Of a stretch of DNA of 64,000 bases, positions 50,185-59,235 are shown piece after piece. The stretch is from Rhodopseudomonas palustris JSC-3b (GTDB lineage Bacteria > Pseudomonadota > Alphaproteobacteria > Rhizobiales > Xanthobacteraceae), in contig KI632513.1 of assembly GCA_000504425.1 (NCBI GenBank), positions 1,357,491-1,421,490 of the forward strand, in the 5' to 3' direction. A model generated the notes under the pieces. That model was not told the DNA's origin and ran no database searches. It saw nothing but the letters and a program-made list of their open reading frames with translations. Positions within the stretch are counted from its first letter, which is position 1. Each line of letters opens with the position of its first letter. Both the position numbers and the translations under genes were made by a program.

Positions 50185-52089
50185 ATGCTTCGAGGAATTC
50201 GCAACGCGTCATCGAACTGGATCGGCAAGACCATCATGAGCGCGGTGATGGGCGTGCTGATTCTCAGCTTCGCGGTCTGGGGCATCGCCGACATTTTCAA
50301 AGGCTTCGGACAATCGACGCTCGCCAAGATCGGCAGCACCGAGATTTCCACCGAACAGTTCCGCCAGCTTTATACCGAGCGGCTGCAGCAGATCGGCCGC
50401 CAGTTCGGCAAGCCGCTGACCTCTGACCAGGCGCGTGCCTTCGGCATCGACCGGCAGGTGCTGCAGCAGGCGGTCGCGGAAGCCGCGCTCGATGAGGACG
50501 CGCGCCGCCGCGGCCTCGGCCAGTCCGACGCCGAGACCATGCGCACCATTTTGACCGACCCGAGCTTCAAGGGCGCCAATGGCAGCTTCGATCAGGGCCG
50601 GTTCATCCAGTTGCTGCGCCAGTTCGGCTATAGCGAAGCCCGCTACATCGCCGAACAGCGCAAGGTGTCGCTGCGCCGCCAGATCGCCGGCACCCTGACC
50701 TCCGGCCTTGCGCCGTCCGCAACCTTGATCGACGCGCTGATCCGCTATCAGAACGAGCAGCGCAGCATCGATTACGTGAAGTTCGGGCCCGGACAGGCCG
50801 GCACCATCGAGCCGCCCTCGGCCGAGACGCTGGCGGCCTATTACGCCGACCACAAGAACCAGTTCCGCGCGCCCGAATATCGCAAGGTGTCGTTCCTGAT
50901 GCTGACCCCGGCGGAATTCGCCAAAACCATCACCGTGTCCGACGAGGACGCAAAGAAGGTGTTCGAGCAGCAGCGCGACAAGTTCTCGACTCCCGAGAAG
51001 CGCCAGGTCTGGCAGATCGTGTTCCCGAGCGCCGACGACGCCAAGGCGGCGCGCGCCAAGATCGCCGAGGGCACCTCGTTTGAGGACATCGCCAAGGAGC
51101 GCGGCTTCAGCGCCGCCGATATCGACCTCGGCCTCGTCACCAAGGCCGGCATTCTCGACCCGGCGGTCGCCAGCGCGGCGTTCACGCTCGGCTCCGGCGA
51201 GGTCAGCCAGCCAGTCACCGGCCGGTTCGGCACTGCGCTGGTCAAGGTCGGCAAGATCGAAGCTGGCAGCGCGCCGAGCTTTGACAGCGTCGTCGCCGAC
51301 CTGAAGCGCGACGTCGCGGTGGATCGCGCCCGCGCTGCGATCGCCGATCTGCACAATCAGATCGAAGACGCCCGCGGCGGTGGCTCCAGCATCACCGAAG
51401 TGGCGCAGAAGCTCGGCCTGAAAGCCGTCACCATCGAGGCCATGGACCGCTCCGGCCGCACGCCAGAGGGCAATCCGGTGTCGATCCCACAGGGGCTGGA
51501 ACTGACCCCGGCGGTGTTTGCCAGCGATGTCGGCGTTGACAACGACGCCATCAGCTTTGGCGGCGGCTATGTCTGGTTCGACGTCAGCGGTGTGACGCCG
51601 TCGCGCGAGCGTTCGCTCGATGAGGTCAAGGCCCAGGTCGAAACGCGCTGGCGCGACGAACAGATCGGCCGCAAGCTCAGCAGCCTGGCCGCCGAAATGG
51701 TGCAGAAGCTGAATGGCGGCACCTCCATGGCCGACGCCGCTGCCGCGGCCGGCCTCAAGGTCGAACAGGCCACCGGCTTCAAGCGCGATGCCACCCTGCC
51801 CGGCCTGCCCGCCAGCGTGGTGCAGGCCGCGTTCCGCACCGCCAAGGATGGCAGCGGCCAGGCGCCCGCCAGTGCCGGCGGCGAATGGATCGTGTTCCGC
51901 GTCACCGACATCAGCGTGCCGCCGGTCGATGCCAACGCCGCCGAGAACCAGCAGCTCAAGGAAAACCTGGAGCGCCGGCTCGATGACGAACTGCTCGCGC
52001 AGTACGTCGCCAAGCTGGAAGGCGATCTCGGCACTTCGATCAACGACGCCGCCGTGGCCCAGGCCACCGGCGCCGCCGCCGCCAACTAA
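50185..52089 (+). CDS. ppiD: PpiD-like periplasmic folding factor
   Basis: A 634-residue protein anchored by one helix at ~17-37 (TIMSAVMGVLILSFAVWGIADI). SurA_N-type region follows, then a parvulin-like PPIase domain at ~250-370 (KRQVWQIVFPSADDAKAARAKI, EVSQPVTGRFG). The parvulin active-site residues look partly lost, as in E. coli PpiD. It assists newly exported proteins at the Sec translocon. In relatives ppiD lies between tpiA and trpD as here. Confidence 0.92.
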   Translation: MLRGIRNASSNWIGKTIMSAVMGVLILSFAVWGIADIFKGFGQSTLAKIGSTEISTEQFRQLYTERLQQIGRQFGKPLTSDQARAFGIDRQVLQQAVAEAALDEDARRRGLGQSDAETMRTILTDPSFKGANGSFDQGRFIQLLRQFGYSEARYIAEQRKVSLRRQIAGTLTSGLAPSATLIDALIRYQNEQRSIDYVKFGPGQAGTIEPPSAETLAAYYADHKNQFRAPEYRKVSFLMLTPAEFAKTITVSDEDAKKVFEQQRDKFSTPEKRQVWQIVFPSADDAKAARAKIAEGTSFEDIAKERGFSAADIDLGLVTKAGILDPAVASAAFTLGSGEVSQPVTGRFGTALVKVGKIEAGSAPSFDSVVADLKRDVAVDRARAAIADLHNQIEDARGGGSSITEVAQKLGLKAVTIEAMDRSGRTPEGNPVSIPQGLELTPAVFASDVGVDNDAISFGGGYVWFDVSGVTPSRERSLDEVKAQVETRWRDEQIGRKLSSLAAEMVQKLNGGTSMADAAAAAGLKVEQATGFKRDATLPGLPASVVQAAFRTAKDGSGQAPASAGGEWIVFRVTDISVPPVDANAAENQQLKENLERRLDDELLAQYVAKLEGDLGTSINDAAVAQATGAAAAN

Positions 52090-52129
52090 CCGCCCGCAAC
52101 GCTCCCCTCTGCCAGTCTGAAAGCCAACG

Positions 52130-53149
52130 ATGATCGACTTCAAAAGCATTATCGGAAAGGTCGCCACCGGGGCGACGCTGTCGCGCGACGAATCGGCCAG
52201 CGCCTTCGACGCGATGATGTCCGGCGAGGCCACGCCGTCGCAGATGGGTGCGCTGCTAATGGGTTTGCGGGTGCGCGGCGAGACCGTCGATGAGATCACC
52301 GGCGCGGTCTCGGCGATGCGCGACAAGATGCTGACCGTCACCGCCCCGGCGGATGCGGTTGACGTGGTCGGAACCGGCGGCGACGGCTCCGGCTCGGTCA
52401 ATGTCTCGACCTGCGCGTCGTTCATCGTCGCCGGCTGCGGCGTCACGGTCGCCAAGCACGGCAACCGCGCGCTGTCATCGCGCTCCGGCGCCGCCGACGT
52501 GCTGGCCTCGCTCGGCGTCAAGATCGACGTCACTCCTGAGCAGGTCGGCCGCTGCATCGCCGATGCCGGCATCGGCTTCATGTTCGCGCCGACCCATCAT
52601 CCGGCGATGAAGAACGTCGGCCCGACCCGGGTGGAACTCGCGACCCGCACCATCTTCAACCTGCTCGGCCCCTTGTCCAACCCGGCCGGCGTCAAGCGCC
52701 AGATGGTCGGGGTGTTTTCCCGGCAGTGGGTACAGCCGCTGGCGCAGGTGCTGAAAAACCTCGGTTCGGAATCGGCCTGGGTGGTGCACGGCTCCGACGG
52801 GCTCGACGAGATCACCATTTCCGGCCCGACCTTCGTGGCCGCGCTCGAAGGCGGTGAGATCAAGACCTTTGAGATCACCCCGGAAGAAGCCGGCCTGACG
52901 CGCGCCGCGCCGGAATCGCTCAAGGGCGGCGACGCCAATGCCAATGCCGCGGCGCTCAAAGCGGTGTTGCTCGGCACGCCCGGCCCGTACCGCGACGTGG
53001 CGCTGCTGAACGCCGCTGCCGCGCTGATCATCGCCGGACGCGCCAGCAACCTGAAGGACGCGGTCGCGCTCGGCGCGCAATCGATCGACAGCGGCGCGGC
53101 CGCCGCGCGGCTGTCCAAGCTGATCGCGGTCTCCAACTCCCTGGCGTGA
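52130..53149 (+). CDS. trpD: Anthranilate phosphoribosyltransferase
   Basis: A 339-residue enzyme of tryptophan synthesis, transferring phosphoribose from PRPP to anthranilate. It has [20 protein letters not shown], the GTGGD PRPP motif, [21 protein letters not shown] and [11 protein letters not shown]. It starts 41 bp after ppiD and is followed after 9 bp by trpC. The start [14 protein letters not shown] is the family N-terminus. Confidence 0.97.
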   Translation: MIDFKSIIGKVATGATLSRDESASAFDAMMSGEATPSQMGALLMGLRVRGETVDEITGAVSAMRDKMLTVTAPADAVDVVGTGGDGSGSVNVSTCASFIVAGCGVTVAKHGNRALSSRSGAADVLASLGVKIDVTPEQVGRCIADAGIGFMFAPTHHPAMKNVGPTRVELATRTIFNLLGPLSNPAGVKRQMVGVFSRQWVQPLAQVLKNLGSESAWVVHGSDGLDEITISGPTFVAALEGGEIKTFEITPEEAGLTRAAPESLKGGDANANAAALKAVLLGTPGPYRDVALLNAAAALIIAGRASNLKDAVALGAQSIDSGAAAARLSKLIAVSNSLA

Positions 53150-53158
53150 GCAATAGCC

Positions 53159-53977
53159 GTGTCCGACATCCTCAAGAAGATCGAAGCCTATAAGCGCGAG
53201 GAAATCGCCGCCGCCAAGCGCGCGCGGCCGCTCGCCGAGGTCGAGGCCGCCGCCAAGGCGGCGCCGGCGCCGCGCGGCTTTCTGAACGCGATCCGCCGCA
53301 AACTCGCCGGCGGCGACTACGCGCTGATCGCCGAGGTCAAGAAGGCCTCGCCGTCCAAGGGGCTGATCCGCCCTGATTTCGATCCGCCGGCGCTGGCCAA
53401 AGCCTATGAGCAAGGCGGCGCGGCCTGCCTGTCGGTGCTGACCGACACGCCCTCGTTCCAGGGCCATCTTGATTATCTGGTGGCGGCGCGCGCGGCGGTG
53501 TCGCTGCCGGTGCTGCGCAAGGATTTTCTGTACGACACCTATCAGGTGGTGGAAGCGCGCGCCCATGGCGCCGATTGCATTTTGATCATCATGGCGGCGC
53601 TCGATGACGCCATGGCCAAGGACATCGAGGACGCCGCGATCGCGCTCGGCATGGACGTGCTGATCGAGATCCACGACGAGGACGAACTCAACCGCGCTTT
53701 GCGGCTGAAATCGCCGATGATCGGCGTCAACAACCGCAATCTGCGCAGCTTTGAGGTCACGCTCGCCACCAGCGAGCGGCTGGCGCCGATGATCCCGAAA
53801 GACCGCGTCATGGTCGGCGAGAGCGGCATTTTCGTGCCGGCCGATCTTGCCCGGCTGGAGCGGGTCGGCATCGCGACTTTCCTGGTTGGCGAGAGCCTGA
53901 TGCGGCAGCAGGACGTTACCGCGGCGACGCGCGCGCTGCTCAGCCGCGACGCGCTGCCGCCGACCGGCACCCACTGA
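53159..53977 (+). CDS. trpC: Indole-3-glycerol phosphate synthase
   Basis: A 272-residue TIM-barrel enzyme that starts with GTG 53159 ([20 protein letters not shown], 9 bp after trpD). Active-site residues are in [17 protein letters not shown] and VGESGI. It closes the indole ring in tryptophan synthesis. It is single-function, not fused to PRAI as in enteric bacteria. The gap to moaC is 25 bp, so trpD-trpC-moaC probably form one transcript. Confidence 0.97.
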   Translation: MSDILKKIEAYKREEIAAAKRARPLAEVEAAAKAAPAPRGFLNAIRRKLAGGDYALIAEVKKASPSKGLIRPDFDPPALAKAYEQGGAACLSVLTDTPSFQGHLDYLVAARAAVSLPVLRKDFLYDTYQVVEARAHGADCILIIMAALDDAMAKDIEDAAIALGMDVLIEIHDEDELNRALRLKSPMIGVNNRNLRSFEVTLATSERLAPMIPKDRVMVGESGIFVPADLARLERVGIATFLVGESLMRQQDVTAATRALLSRDALPPTGTH

Positions 53978-54002
53978 GCGGAACCAACTAACGGAACCCA
54001 AC

Positions 54003-54512
54003 ATGGCGCACGACCAGCCCGCCCCGCCCCATTTGACCCATCTTGGTCAGCACGGCGAGGCGCGGATGGTCGATGTGTCCGACAAGGCCGCCACCGAAAG
54101 GGTCGCGGTCGCCGAAGGCCGGGTGCTGATGACGCCCGCCACGCTCGAACTGATCCTGAGCGGCAATGCCAAAAAGGGCGACGTGCTCGGCACCGCGCGG
54201 ATCGCCGGCATCATGGCGGCCAAGCGCACCGCCGAGCTGATCCCGCTATGCCATCCGCTGCTGCTATCCAAGGTCGCCGTTGAGATCGAGCCGGACACGG
54301 CGCTGCCCGGCTGCCATGTGCGCGCCACCGTGCAGGTCACAGGCCCGACCGGCGTCGAGATGGAAGCGCTGACCGCGGTGTCAGTGGCGTGCCTGACGCT
54401 GTACGACATGATCAAGGCGGTGCAGCGCGACGTGGTGATCGACGGCATTCGCCTCGTTGAAAAACGCGGCGGCAAATCCGGCGACTACCGGGCGCCGCCG
54501 CACGCAGACTGA
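54003..54512 (+). CDS. moaC: Cyclic pyranopterin monophosphate synthase MoaC
   Basis: A 169-residue molybdenum-cofactor enzyme. Diagnostic features are [13 protein letters not shown] with the catalytic His, [17 protein letters not shown] and KAVQRD with the active Lys and Asp. With MoaA it makes cyclic pyranopterin monophosphate. In many relatives moeA follows immediately; here the next gene is a short convergent frame, so that partner is missing from this site. Confidence 0.96.
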   Translation: MAHDQPAPPHLTHLGQHGEARMVDVSDKAATERVAVAEGRVLMTPATLELILSGNAKKGDVLGTARIAGIMAAKRTAELIPLCHPLLLSKVAVEIEPDTALPGCHVRATVQVTGPTGVEMEALTAVSVACLTLYDMIKAVQRDVVIDGIRLVEKRGGKSGDYRAPPHAD

Positions 54513-54520
54513 GCGGCCGG

Positions 54521-54766
54521 TCAGGCCGCCCAGCGCGCCAGTGCATCGACAATCACCGGCGGATCGAACCGCAGATCGCGCAGATGGATCGCGAGGCCGC
54601 CGGACGGCGGCGGATCGTGATCATCTCCACCTCCAGGCTCGATCACCAGATGGTGCACAGACGATGGTGTTTTATACAAATTGCGCTGCTGCAGGCTGAT
54701 GAGTTGCATCAACACCTCCCGAATGGCGACTTTCAAGACGGGACGCTGATAGATATGCAACGACAC
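54521..54766 (-). CDS. Hypothetical protein (81 aa), position after moaC
   Basis: It starts GTG 54766 with GAAGG six bases upstream and ends eight bases from the moaC stop, tail to tail. Residues 1-~35 are probably helical (KVAIREVLMQLISLQQRN); a His/Asp/Gly/Pro segment (VIEPGGGDDHDPPPSGG) leads to a C-terminal LRDLRFDPPVIVDALARW. No known family. AT content is higher than in moaC. The ribosome site, clean stop and use of the convergent space support a gene. It occupies the place where moeA would be expected. Confidence 0.5.
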   Translation of the reverse strand: MSLHIYQRPVLKVAIREVLMQLISLQQRNLYKTPSSVHHLVIEPGGGDDHDPPPSGGLAIHLRDLRFDPPVIVDALARWAA

Positions 54767-54965
54767 TTGCTACCTTCAAGTGCGTACTGATCGATTTTTT
54801 TGAATCGCGGTGCAACGCCGCATTGAAATCGCGCCCCCTGCTCCCAAATTGCTGATGCGCCCCGCGTGGCGCTCACTGATCGTCGTCCTCACCGCCCCGG
54901 CTGCGCTCGCCGCCGCCGAGGCGTGAGCCTGCAAACCATCCTTTGCTCGACATTTTGATCTTGCG
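54767..54965. other. Intergenic region upstream of the DegP-like gene
   Basis: No gene over 30 codons is supported. A 23-codon frame at 54855-54926 encodes a signal-peptide-like MRPAWRSLIVVLTAPAALA, in the same frame as the protease downstream. A poly-T (TTTTTTT) at about 54795-54801 has no clear stem. Confidence 0.4.
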
Positions 54966-56081
54966 ATGCCGATCACCACTGCCCCCGTGCGCGCTACGCG
55001 CCGCTTGTTTCACTGCATCACGATCGCGCTGGCGCTGCTGATCGCCCCGGCGCCACTATCAGCGCTGCCCGACAGCGCCCATGCCCGCGTTCCAACGCTG
55101 GCGCCGCTGGTACGCGACACCGCGCCCTCGGTGGTCAACATCTCGGTGCGCGGCCGCGTCAAGGAAGACAATCCGCTATATCGCGACCCGCTGTTCCGCG
55201 AGTTCTTCGATGTGCCGCGGCAACTCGAAAAGGAAGTGCAAGCGGCAGGCTCCGGCGTGATCGTTGATGCCCAGCGCGGCCTTGTGCTGACCGCCAATCA
55301 TGTGGTGGCGCAGGTCGCGAGCGCCCAAGTAACCACCCGCGACGGCCGCCGTTTCAATGCCAAGCTGGTCGGGCGCGATCCGGCCACCGACATCGCGGTG
55401 CTGCGTATTCAAAACCCCGACAATCTCAAAGCTATCCCGCTTGGAGACAGCGACCGGCTCGAAGTCGGCGACTACGTGATCGCGATCGGCAATCCGTTCA
55501 GCTTAGGTCAGACCGTCACGTCCGGCATTGTCAGCGCGCTCGGCCGCGCCGGGCTCAGCAAACAGGGCTATGAGGATTTCATCCAGACCGATGCGCCGAT
55601 CAATCCCGGCAATTCCGGCGGTGCGCTGGTCGATCTGCGCGGCCAGCTGATCGGCATCAACACCGCGATCCTGTCGCCGGCCGGTGGCAATGTCGGCATC
55701 GGCTTTGCGGTGCCGATCAACATGGCGCGCCAGGTGATGGAACAGCTGGTCGCTTATGGCGAAGTGCGCCGCGGCCAGATCGGCATCGCGGTGCGCGATC
55801 TCGAACCGGAACCGGGCGCACGGCTGCAACGCACCGAGGGCGCGCTGATCGCCGAAGTGGTGCCTGGCTCACCCGCCGACGACGCCGGGCTGCGCCGCGG
55901 CGATGTGGTGATCGCGGCCGACGGCGTGCCAGTGCGCAGCGCCACCCAACTACGCAACCGGATCGGCCTGACCGTGCTCGGCAACGCGGTCGCGCTGAAA
56001 ATCGAGCGCAATGGCGTGGTGCGCGATCTCAGCGTCGCGGTATCGGCAGCCAAACCCGCGCGACGCAGCGCCTTGCCGTAA
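54966..56081 (+). CDS. DegP/HtrA-type serine protease with one PDZ domain
   Basis: A 371-residue exported protease. Signal peptide ~1-41; trypsin-like domain ~55-245 with H112 (TANHVV), D142 (PATDIAVL) and S217 (NPGNSGGALV) as an intact triad; PDZ ~260-360 (GQIGIAVRDLEPE; VPGSPADDAGLRRGDVV). DegP usually has two PDZ domains; one resembles DegS or short DegQ forms, so a periplasmic protein-quality protease is inferred. No stress-sigma promoter recognised. Confidence 0.93.
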   Translation: MPITTAPVRATRRLFHCITIALALLIAPAPLSALPDSAHARVPTLAPLVRDTAPSVVNISVRGRVKEDNPLYRDPLFREFFDVPRQLEKEVQAAGSGVIVDAQRGLVLTANHVVAQVASAQVTTRDGRRFNAKLVGRDPATDIAVLRIQNPDNLKAIPLGDSDRLEVGDYVIAIGNPFSLGQTVTSGIVSALGRAGLSKQGYEDFIQTDAPINPGNSGGALVDLRGQLIGINTAILSPAGGNVGIGFAVPINMARQVMEQLVAYGEVRRGQIGIAVRDLEPEPGARLQRTEGALIAEVVPGSPADDAGLRRGDVVIAADGVPVRSATQLRNRIGLTVLGNAVALKIERNGVVRDLSVAVSAAKPARRSALP

Positions 56082-56221
56082 CCAGAACTCGGCATCAGCA
56101 TTGCCGTAACCAAATCGTCACATCGGCGTCGGTTGATGCGGCGCAGCACCAGGCATTATGGTCGCGGCATCAGGATGGCGCGTCACGCTCGCCATCCGCA
56201 ATGTGCCAATAGGAATGGGCC

Positions 56222-58783
56222 ATGCTCGATCCCGCCGATGCGCGGCCGCGGCTTCGCGGTCTGACCGAAGCCGAAGTGCGCGCGCGGCAGGCCAGCGAAG
56301 GTTTTAACGAACTGCCGCAGCCAGAACGCCGCACGCCGCTGCGTATCGTGCTGGAAGTGATCCGGGAGCCGATGCTGGCGCTGCTGATCGGCGGCGGCCT
56401 GGTGTACATGGCGCTTGGCGATCTGAAGGAAGCGCTGATCCTGCTGGTGTTCGCCAGCCTGTCGGTGATCATCACCGTGGTGCAGGAGAGCCGCACCGAG
56501 CGCGTGCTGGAGGCGCTGCGCGATCTCACCAGTCCGCGCGCATTGGTGATCCGCGATGGCGAGCGGCAGCGTATCGCCGGGCGCGATGTGGTGCGCGGCG
56601 ACCTGTTGCTGCTGGCGGAAGGCGACCGCGTGCCGGCCGACGCCGTGCTGATCGAAGCCGACGACATGCAGACCGATGAGTCGCTTTTGACCGGCGAGTC
56701 GGTGCCGGTGCGCAAGCTCGCACGCGATCATGCCAAAGCGGATGCGCCGCAGCACCCCGGCGGCGATGATCTGCCTTACGTGTTTGCCGGCGCGCTGGTG
56801 GTACGCGGCACCGGGCTTGCCGAAACCACCGCGATCGGCCGCCACAGCGAGATCGGCAAGATCGGGCAATCGCTCGGCGGCATGAAGACCGAAGCGCCGC
56901 GGCTCCAGGCGCAGACCCGCAAGCTGGTGCGGGTGTTCGGCCTCGTTGGCGGCGCGGTCAGCGTGCTCGCCGTGGTGCTGTATGGCACGCTGCGCGGCGG
57001 CTGGCTCGACGCGGTGCTGGCCGGCATCACCATCGGCATGTCGATGCTGCCGGAAGAATTCCCGGTGGTGCTCACGGTGTTTCTGGCGATGGGCGCATGG
57101 CGGATTTCGCAGGCCCGGGTACTGACGCGGCGCGCCGCGGCGATCGAAACACTCGGCGCTGCCACCGTGCTGTGCACCGACAAGACCGGCACCTTGACCC
57201 AGAACAAGATGACCATTGTCGAGCTGCGGCTACCGGGCGGCGACGTGGCCGGCACGGACGCGTTCGACCGCGCTCTGCCCGATCCGTTCATCACGCTGCT
57301 GCACACCGGGCTGCGCGCCGCGCCGCCAAAGCCGTTCGATCCGATGGACGTGGCGTTTCACACCCTGGCCAAGCAGAGCCTCGATCCCGACGTGCTGAGC
57401 TGGCACCAGGCGCATAAGCCGGCGCACAGCTACGGGCTGCGCCCTGATCTCTTGGCGATGTCGCAGGCCTGGCCGCTCGGCGATGGCAGCTATCAGATCG
57501 CCGCCAAGGGCGCGCCGGAAGCAATCGCCGCGCTGTGCCATCTTGATGAGGGCCGCCGCGCCGCCTTGGCGCTTCAGCTCGACGACATGGCGCGCGCCGG
57601 CTTGCGCGTGCTCGGCGTTGCCCGCGCCAGTCACCGCGGCGACCATTGGCCGGACTCGCAGCGTGAGTTTTCGTTCGAGTTTCTTGGCCTGGTCGGGCTC
57701 GCCGATCCGCTGCGCGAGTCGGTGACCGAGGCTGTGGCCGATTGCCGGTCGGCCGGCATCCGCGTGGTGATGATCACCGGCGACTATCCGGCGACCGCGG
57801 TGGCGATCGCTCGGCAGGCTGGGCTCGACGCCGATGATTGTATCAGCGGTGATCAGCTCAGGCGCATGGACGATGCCGAATTGCAGCAGCGGCTGCGCAC
57901 TGCCACCGTGTTCGCGCGGATCATGCCGCAGCAGAAGCTGCGTATCGTGGAAGCGCTGAAAGCCGATGGCGAGGTGGTGGCGATGACCGGCGATGGCGTC
58001 AATGACGCGCCGTCGCTGAAAGCCGCTCATATCGGCATCGCCATGGGCGGCCGCGGCACCGACGTCGCGCGCGAAGCATCCTCGATCGTGCTGCTTGATG
58101 ATGATTTCGCCTCGATCGTGCGTGCGGTGCGGCTTGGCCGGCGCATCTATGACAATCTGCGCAAAGCGATGGGCTTCATCCTGGCGGTGCATGTGCCGAT
58201 CGCGGGGCTGGCGCTGTTTCCGCTGCTGCTCGGCTACCCGATTTTGCTCGGTCCGATCCACATCGCGTTTCTGGAGATGATCATCGACCCGGTGTGCTCG
58301 CTGGTGTTCGAGGCTGAAGGCGATGAGAAGGACACCATGCAGCGGCCGCCGCGCGACCCGCAGCAACCGCTGTTTTCCGGCGGGCTGATCGGCTGGGGCC
58401 TGACCCAAGGACTGCTGGCCTTCGCGCTGGTCGGCGGCGTCTATGCGATCGGCAAGTATCAGGCGATGCCGGAGGATGAGCTGCGCGCGCTGACATTCTT
58501 TGCACTGGTGCTGTCGATCATCGGGCTGATCCTGGTCAATCGCTCGTTCAGCTCCTCGCTATGGGCGGCGCTGCGCCGGCCGAGCCCGGTGCTGCTGGTG
58601 GTGCTGGCGATCGTCAGCCTGGCGCTGACGCTGTCGCTGCTCTGGCCTGCGGCGAGCGACCTGTTCAAATTCGGGCCGCTGCATCCCGACGATCTCGCCC
58701 TCACCGCTGGCTCGGCGGTGGCGGTGCTGCTGATCCTGGAACTGATCAAGCCGCTGTGGCGCCGCCGCGTTCACGCGCGCTGA
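56222..58783 (+). CDS. Cation-transporting P-type ATPase (P2-like)
   Basis: An 853-residue membrane pump. Order: actuator domain with TGES, PEEFPVVLT in the transport helix, phosphorylation motif DKTGTLTQNKM (Asp320), KGAPEAI in the nucleotide domain, and TGDGVNDAPSLKAAHIGIAMG in the hinge; about ten helices. The layout is like PacL/SERCA Ca2+ pumps, but PEEFP replaces the PEGLP of typical Ca2+-ATPases, so the ion is uncertain (Ca2+, Mn2+ or other). AGGA precedes ATG 56222. It converges on the PilZ gene with an 18-bp gap. Confidence 0.93.
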   Translation: MLDPADARPRLRGLTEAEVRARQASEGFNELPQPERRTPLRIVLEVIREPMLALLIGGGLVYMALGDLKEALILLVFASLSVIITVVQESRTERVLEALRDLTSPRALVIRDGERQRIAGRDVVRGDLLLLAEGDRVPADAVLIEADDMQTDESLLTGESVPVRKLARDHAKADAPQHPGGDDLPYVFAGALVVRGTGLAETTAIGRHSEIGKIGQSLGGMKTEAPRLQAQTRKLVRVFGLVGGAVSVLAVVLYGTLRGGWLDAVLAGITIGMSMLPEEFPVVLTVFLAMGAWRISQARVLTRRAAAIETLGAATVLCTDKTGTLTQNKMTIVELRLPGGDVAGTDAFDRALPDPFITLLHTGLRAAPPKPFDPMDVAFHTLAKQSLDPDVLSWHQAHKPAHSYGLRPDLLAMSQAWPLGDGSYQIAAKGAPEAIAALCHLDEGRRAALALQLDDMARAGLRVLGVARASHRGDHWPDSQREFSFEFLGLVGLADPLRESVTEAVADCRSAGIRVVMITGDYPATAVAIARQAGLDADDCISGDQLRRMDDAELQQRLRTATVFARIMPQQKLRIVEALKADGEVVAMTGDGVNDAPSLKAAHIGIAMGGRGTDVAREASSIVLLDDDFASIVRAVRLGRRIYDNLRKAMGFILAVHVPIAGLALFPLLLGYPILLGPIHIAFLEMIIDPVCSLVFEAEGDEKDTMQRPPRDPQQPLFSGGLIGWGLTQGLLAFALVGGVYAIGKYQAMPEDELRALTFFALVLSIIGLILVNRSFSSSLWAALRRPSPVLLVVLAIVSLALTLSLLWPAASDLFKFGPLHPDDLALTAGSAVAVLLILELIKPLWRRRVHAR

Positions 58784-58801
58784 GGCGGCGTGGCGCGCCG
58801 G

Positions 58802-59083
58802 TCAGCGCTTGGGCTGGCTGCGGATGAAGGCGACGCCGATCTCATTGCCATAGCGCCGCACCAGCCGGCAGCGGCGGTGCACGACGCCGCGCGTTGACAG
58901 CAGCAGGAAAAACTCCTGCAGCTCGAACCGGCTGTTTTCCGCGGGCAGTCCGATCTTGGCGCCACTGTCGGAAATGTCGAACACCAGGCAGGCGTGCTGG
59001 CAGGTGCCGTCGATGCTGATCAGGGTCGCATCAATGGCGCTGCTGAACGCAATGCGCGGAGACTTCCGGTCGCCATAGGCCAT
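58802..59083 (-). CDS. PilZ-domain protein
   Basis: A 93-residue protein from ATG 59083 (GGGA upstream; an open frame extends to 59164 without ribosome site). It contains the PilZ motifs RKSPRIAF (RxxxR-like) and DISDSGAKIGL (D/NxSxxG), which bind cyclic-di-GMP, plus the barrel strands VHRRCRLVRRYGNEIGVAF. It would act as a small c-di-GMP receptor. Its target is unknown; the MotB-like gene at 60.5 kb is a possible but unproven partner. Confidence 0.87.
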   Translation of the reverse strand: MAYGDRKSPRIAFSSAIDATLISIDGTCQHACLVFDISDSGAKIGLPAENSRFELQEFFLLLSTRGVVHRRCRLVRRYGNEIGVAFIRSQPKR

Positions 59084-59235
59084 ATTCAGTCCCGTCACGG
59101 TCGCTGGTATTGCCGTCGCGGGATCGTTCTGTACCGGCCAAACGCAACCTTTCCGTGAATCCAAATATAGACTCGCGCAGGTAGTATCTGGCGGAATTTG
59201 GCTAATCGGCGGACGCTAGCCGCGAATGATTTGCA

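Noticed and set aside
50209-52581. 790-codon minus-strand frame opposite ppiD/trpD
   Set aside because: Antisense of known genes; Gly/Ala/Leu low-complexity product; no start site support.
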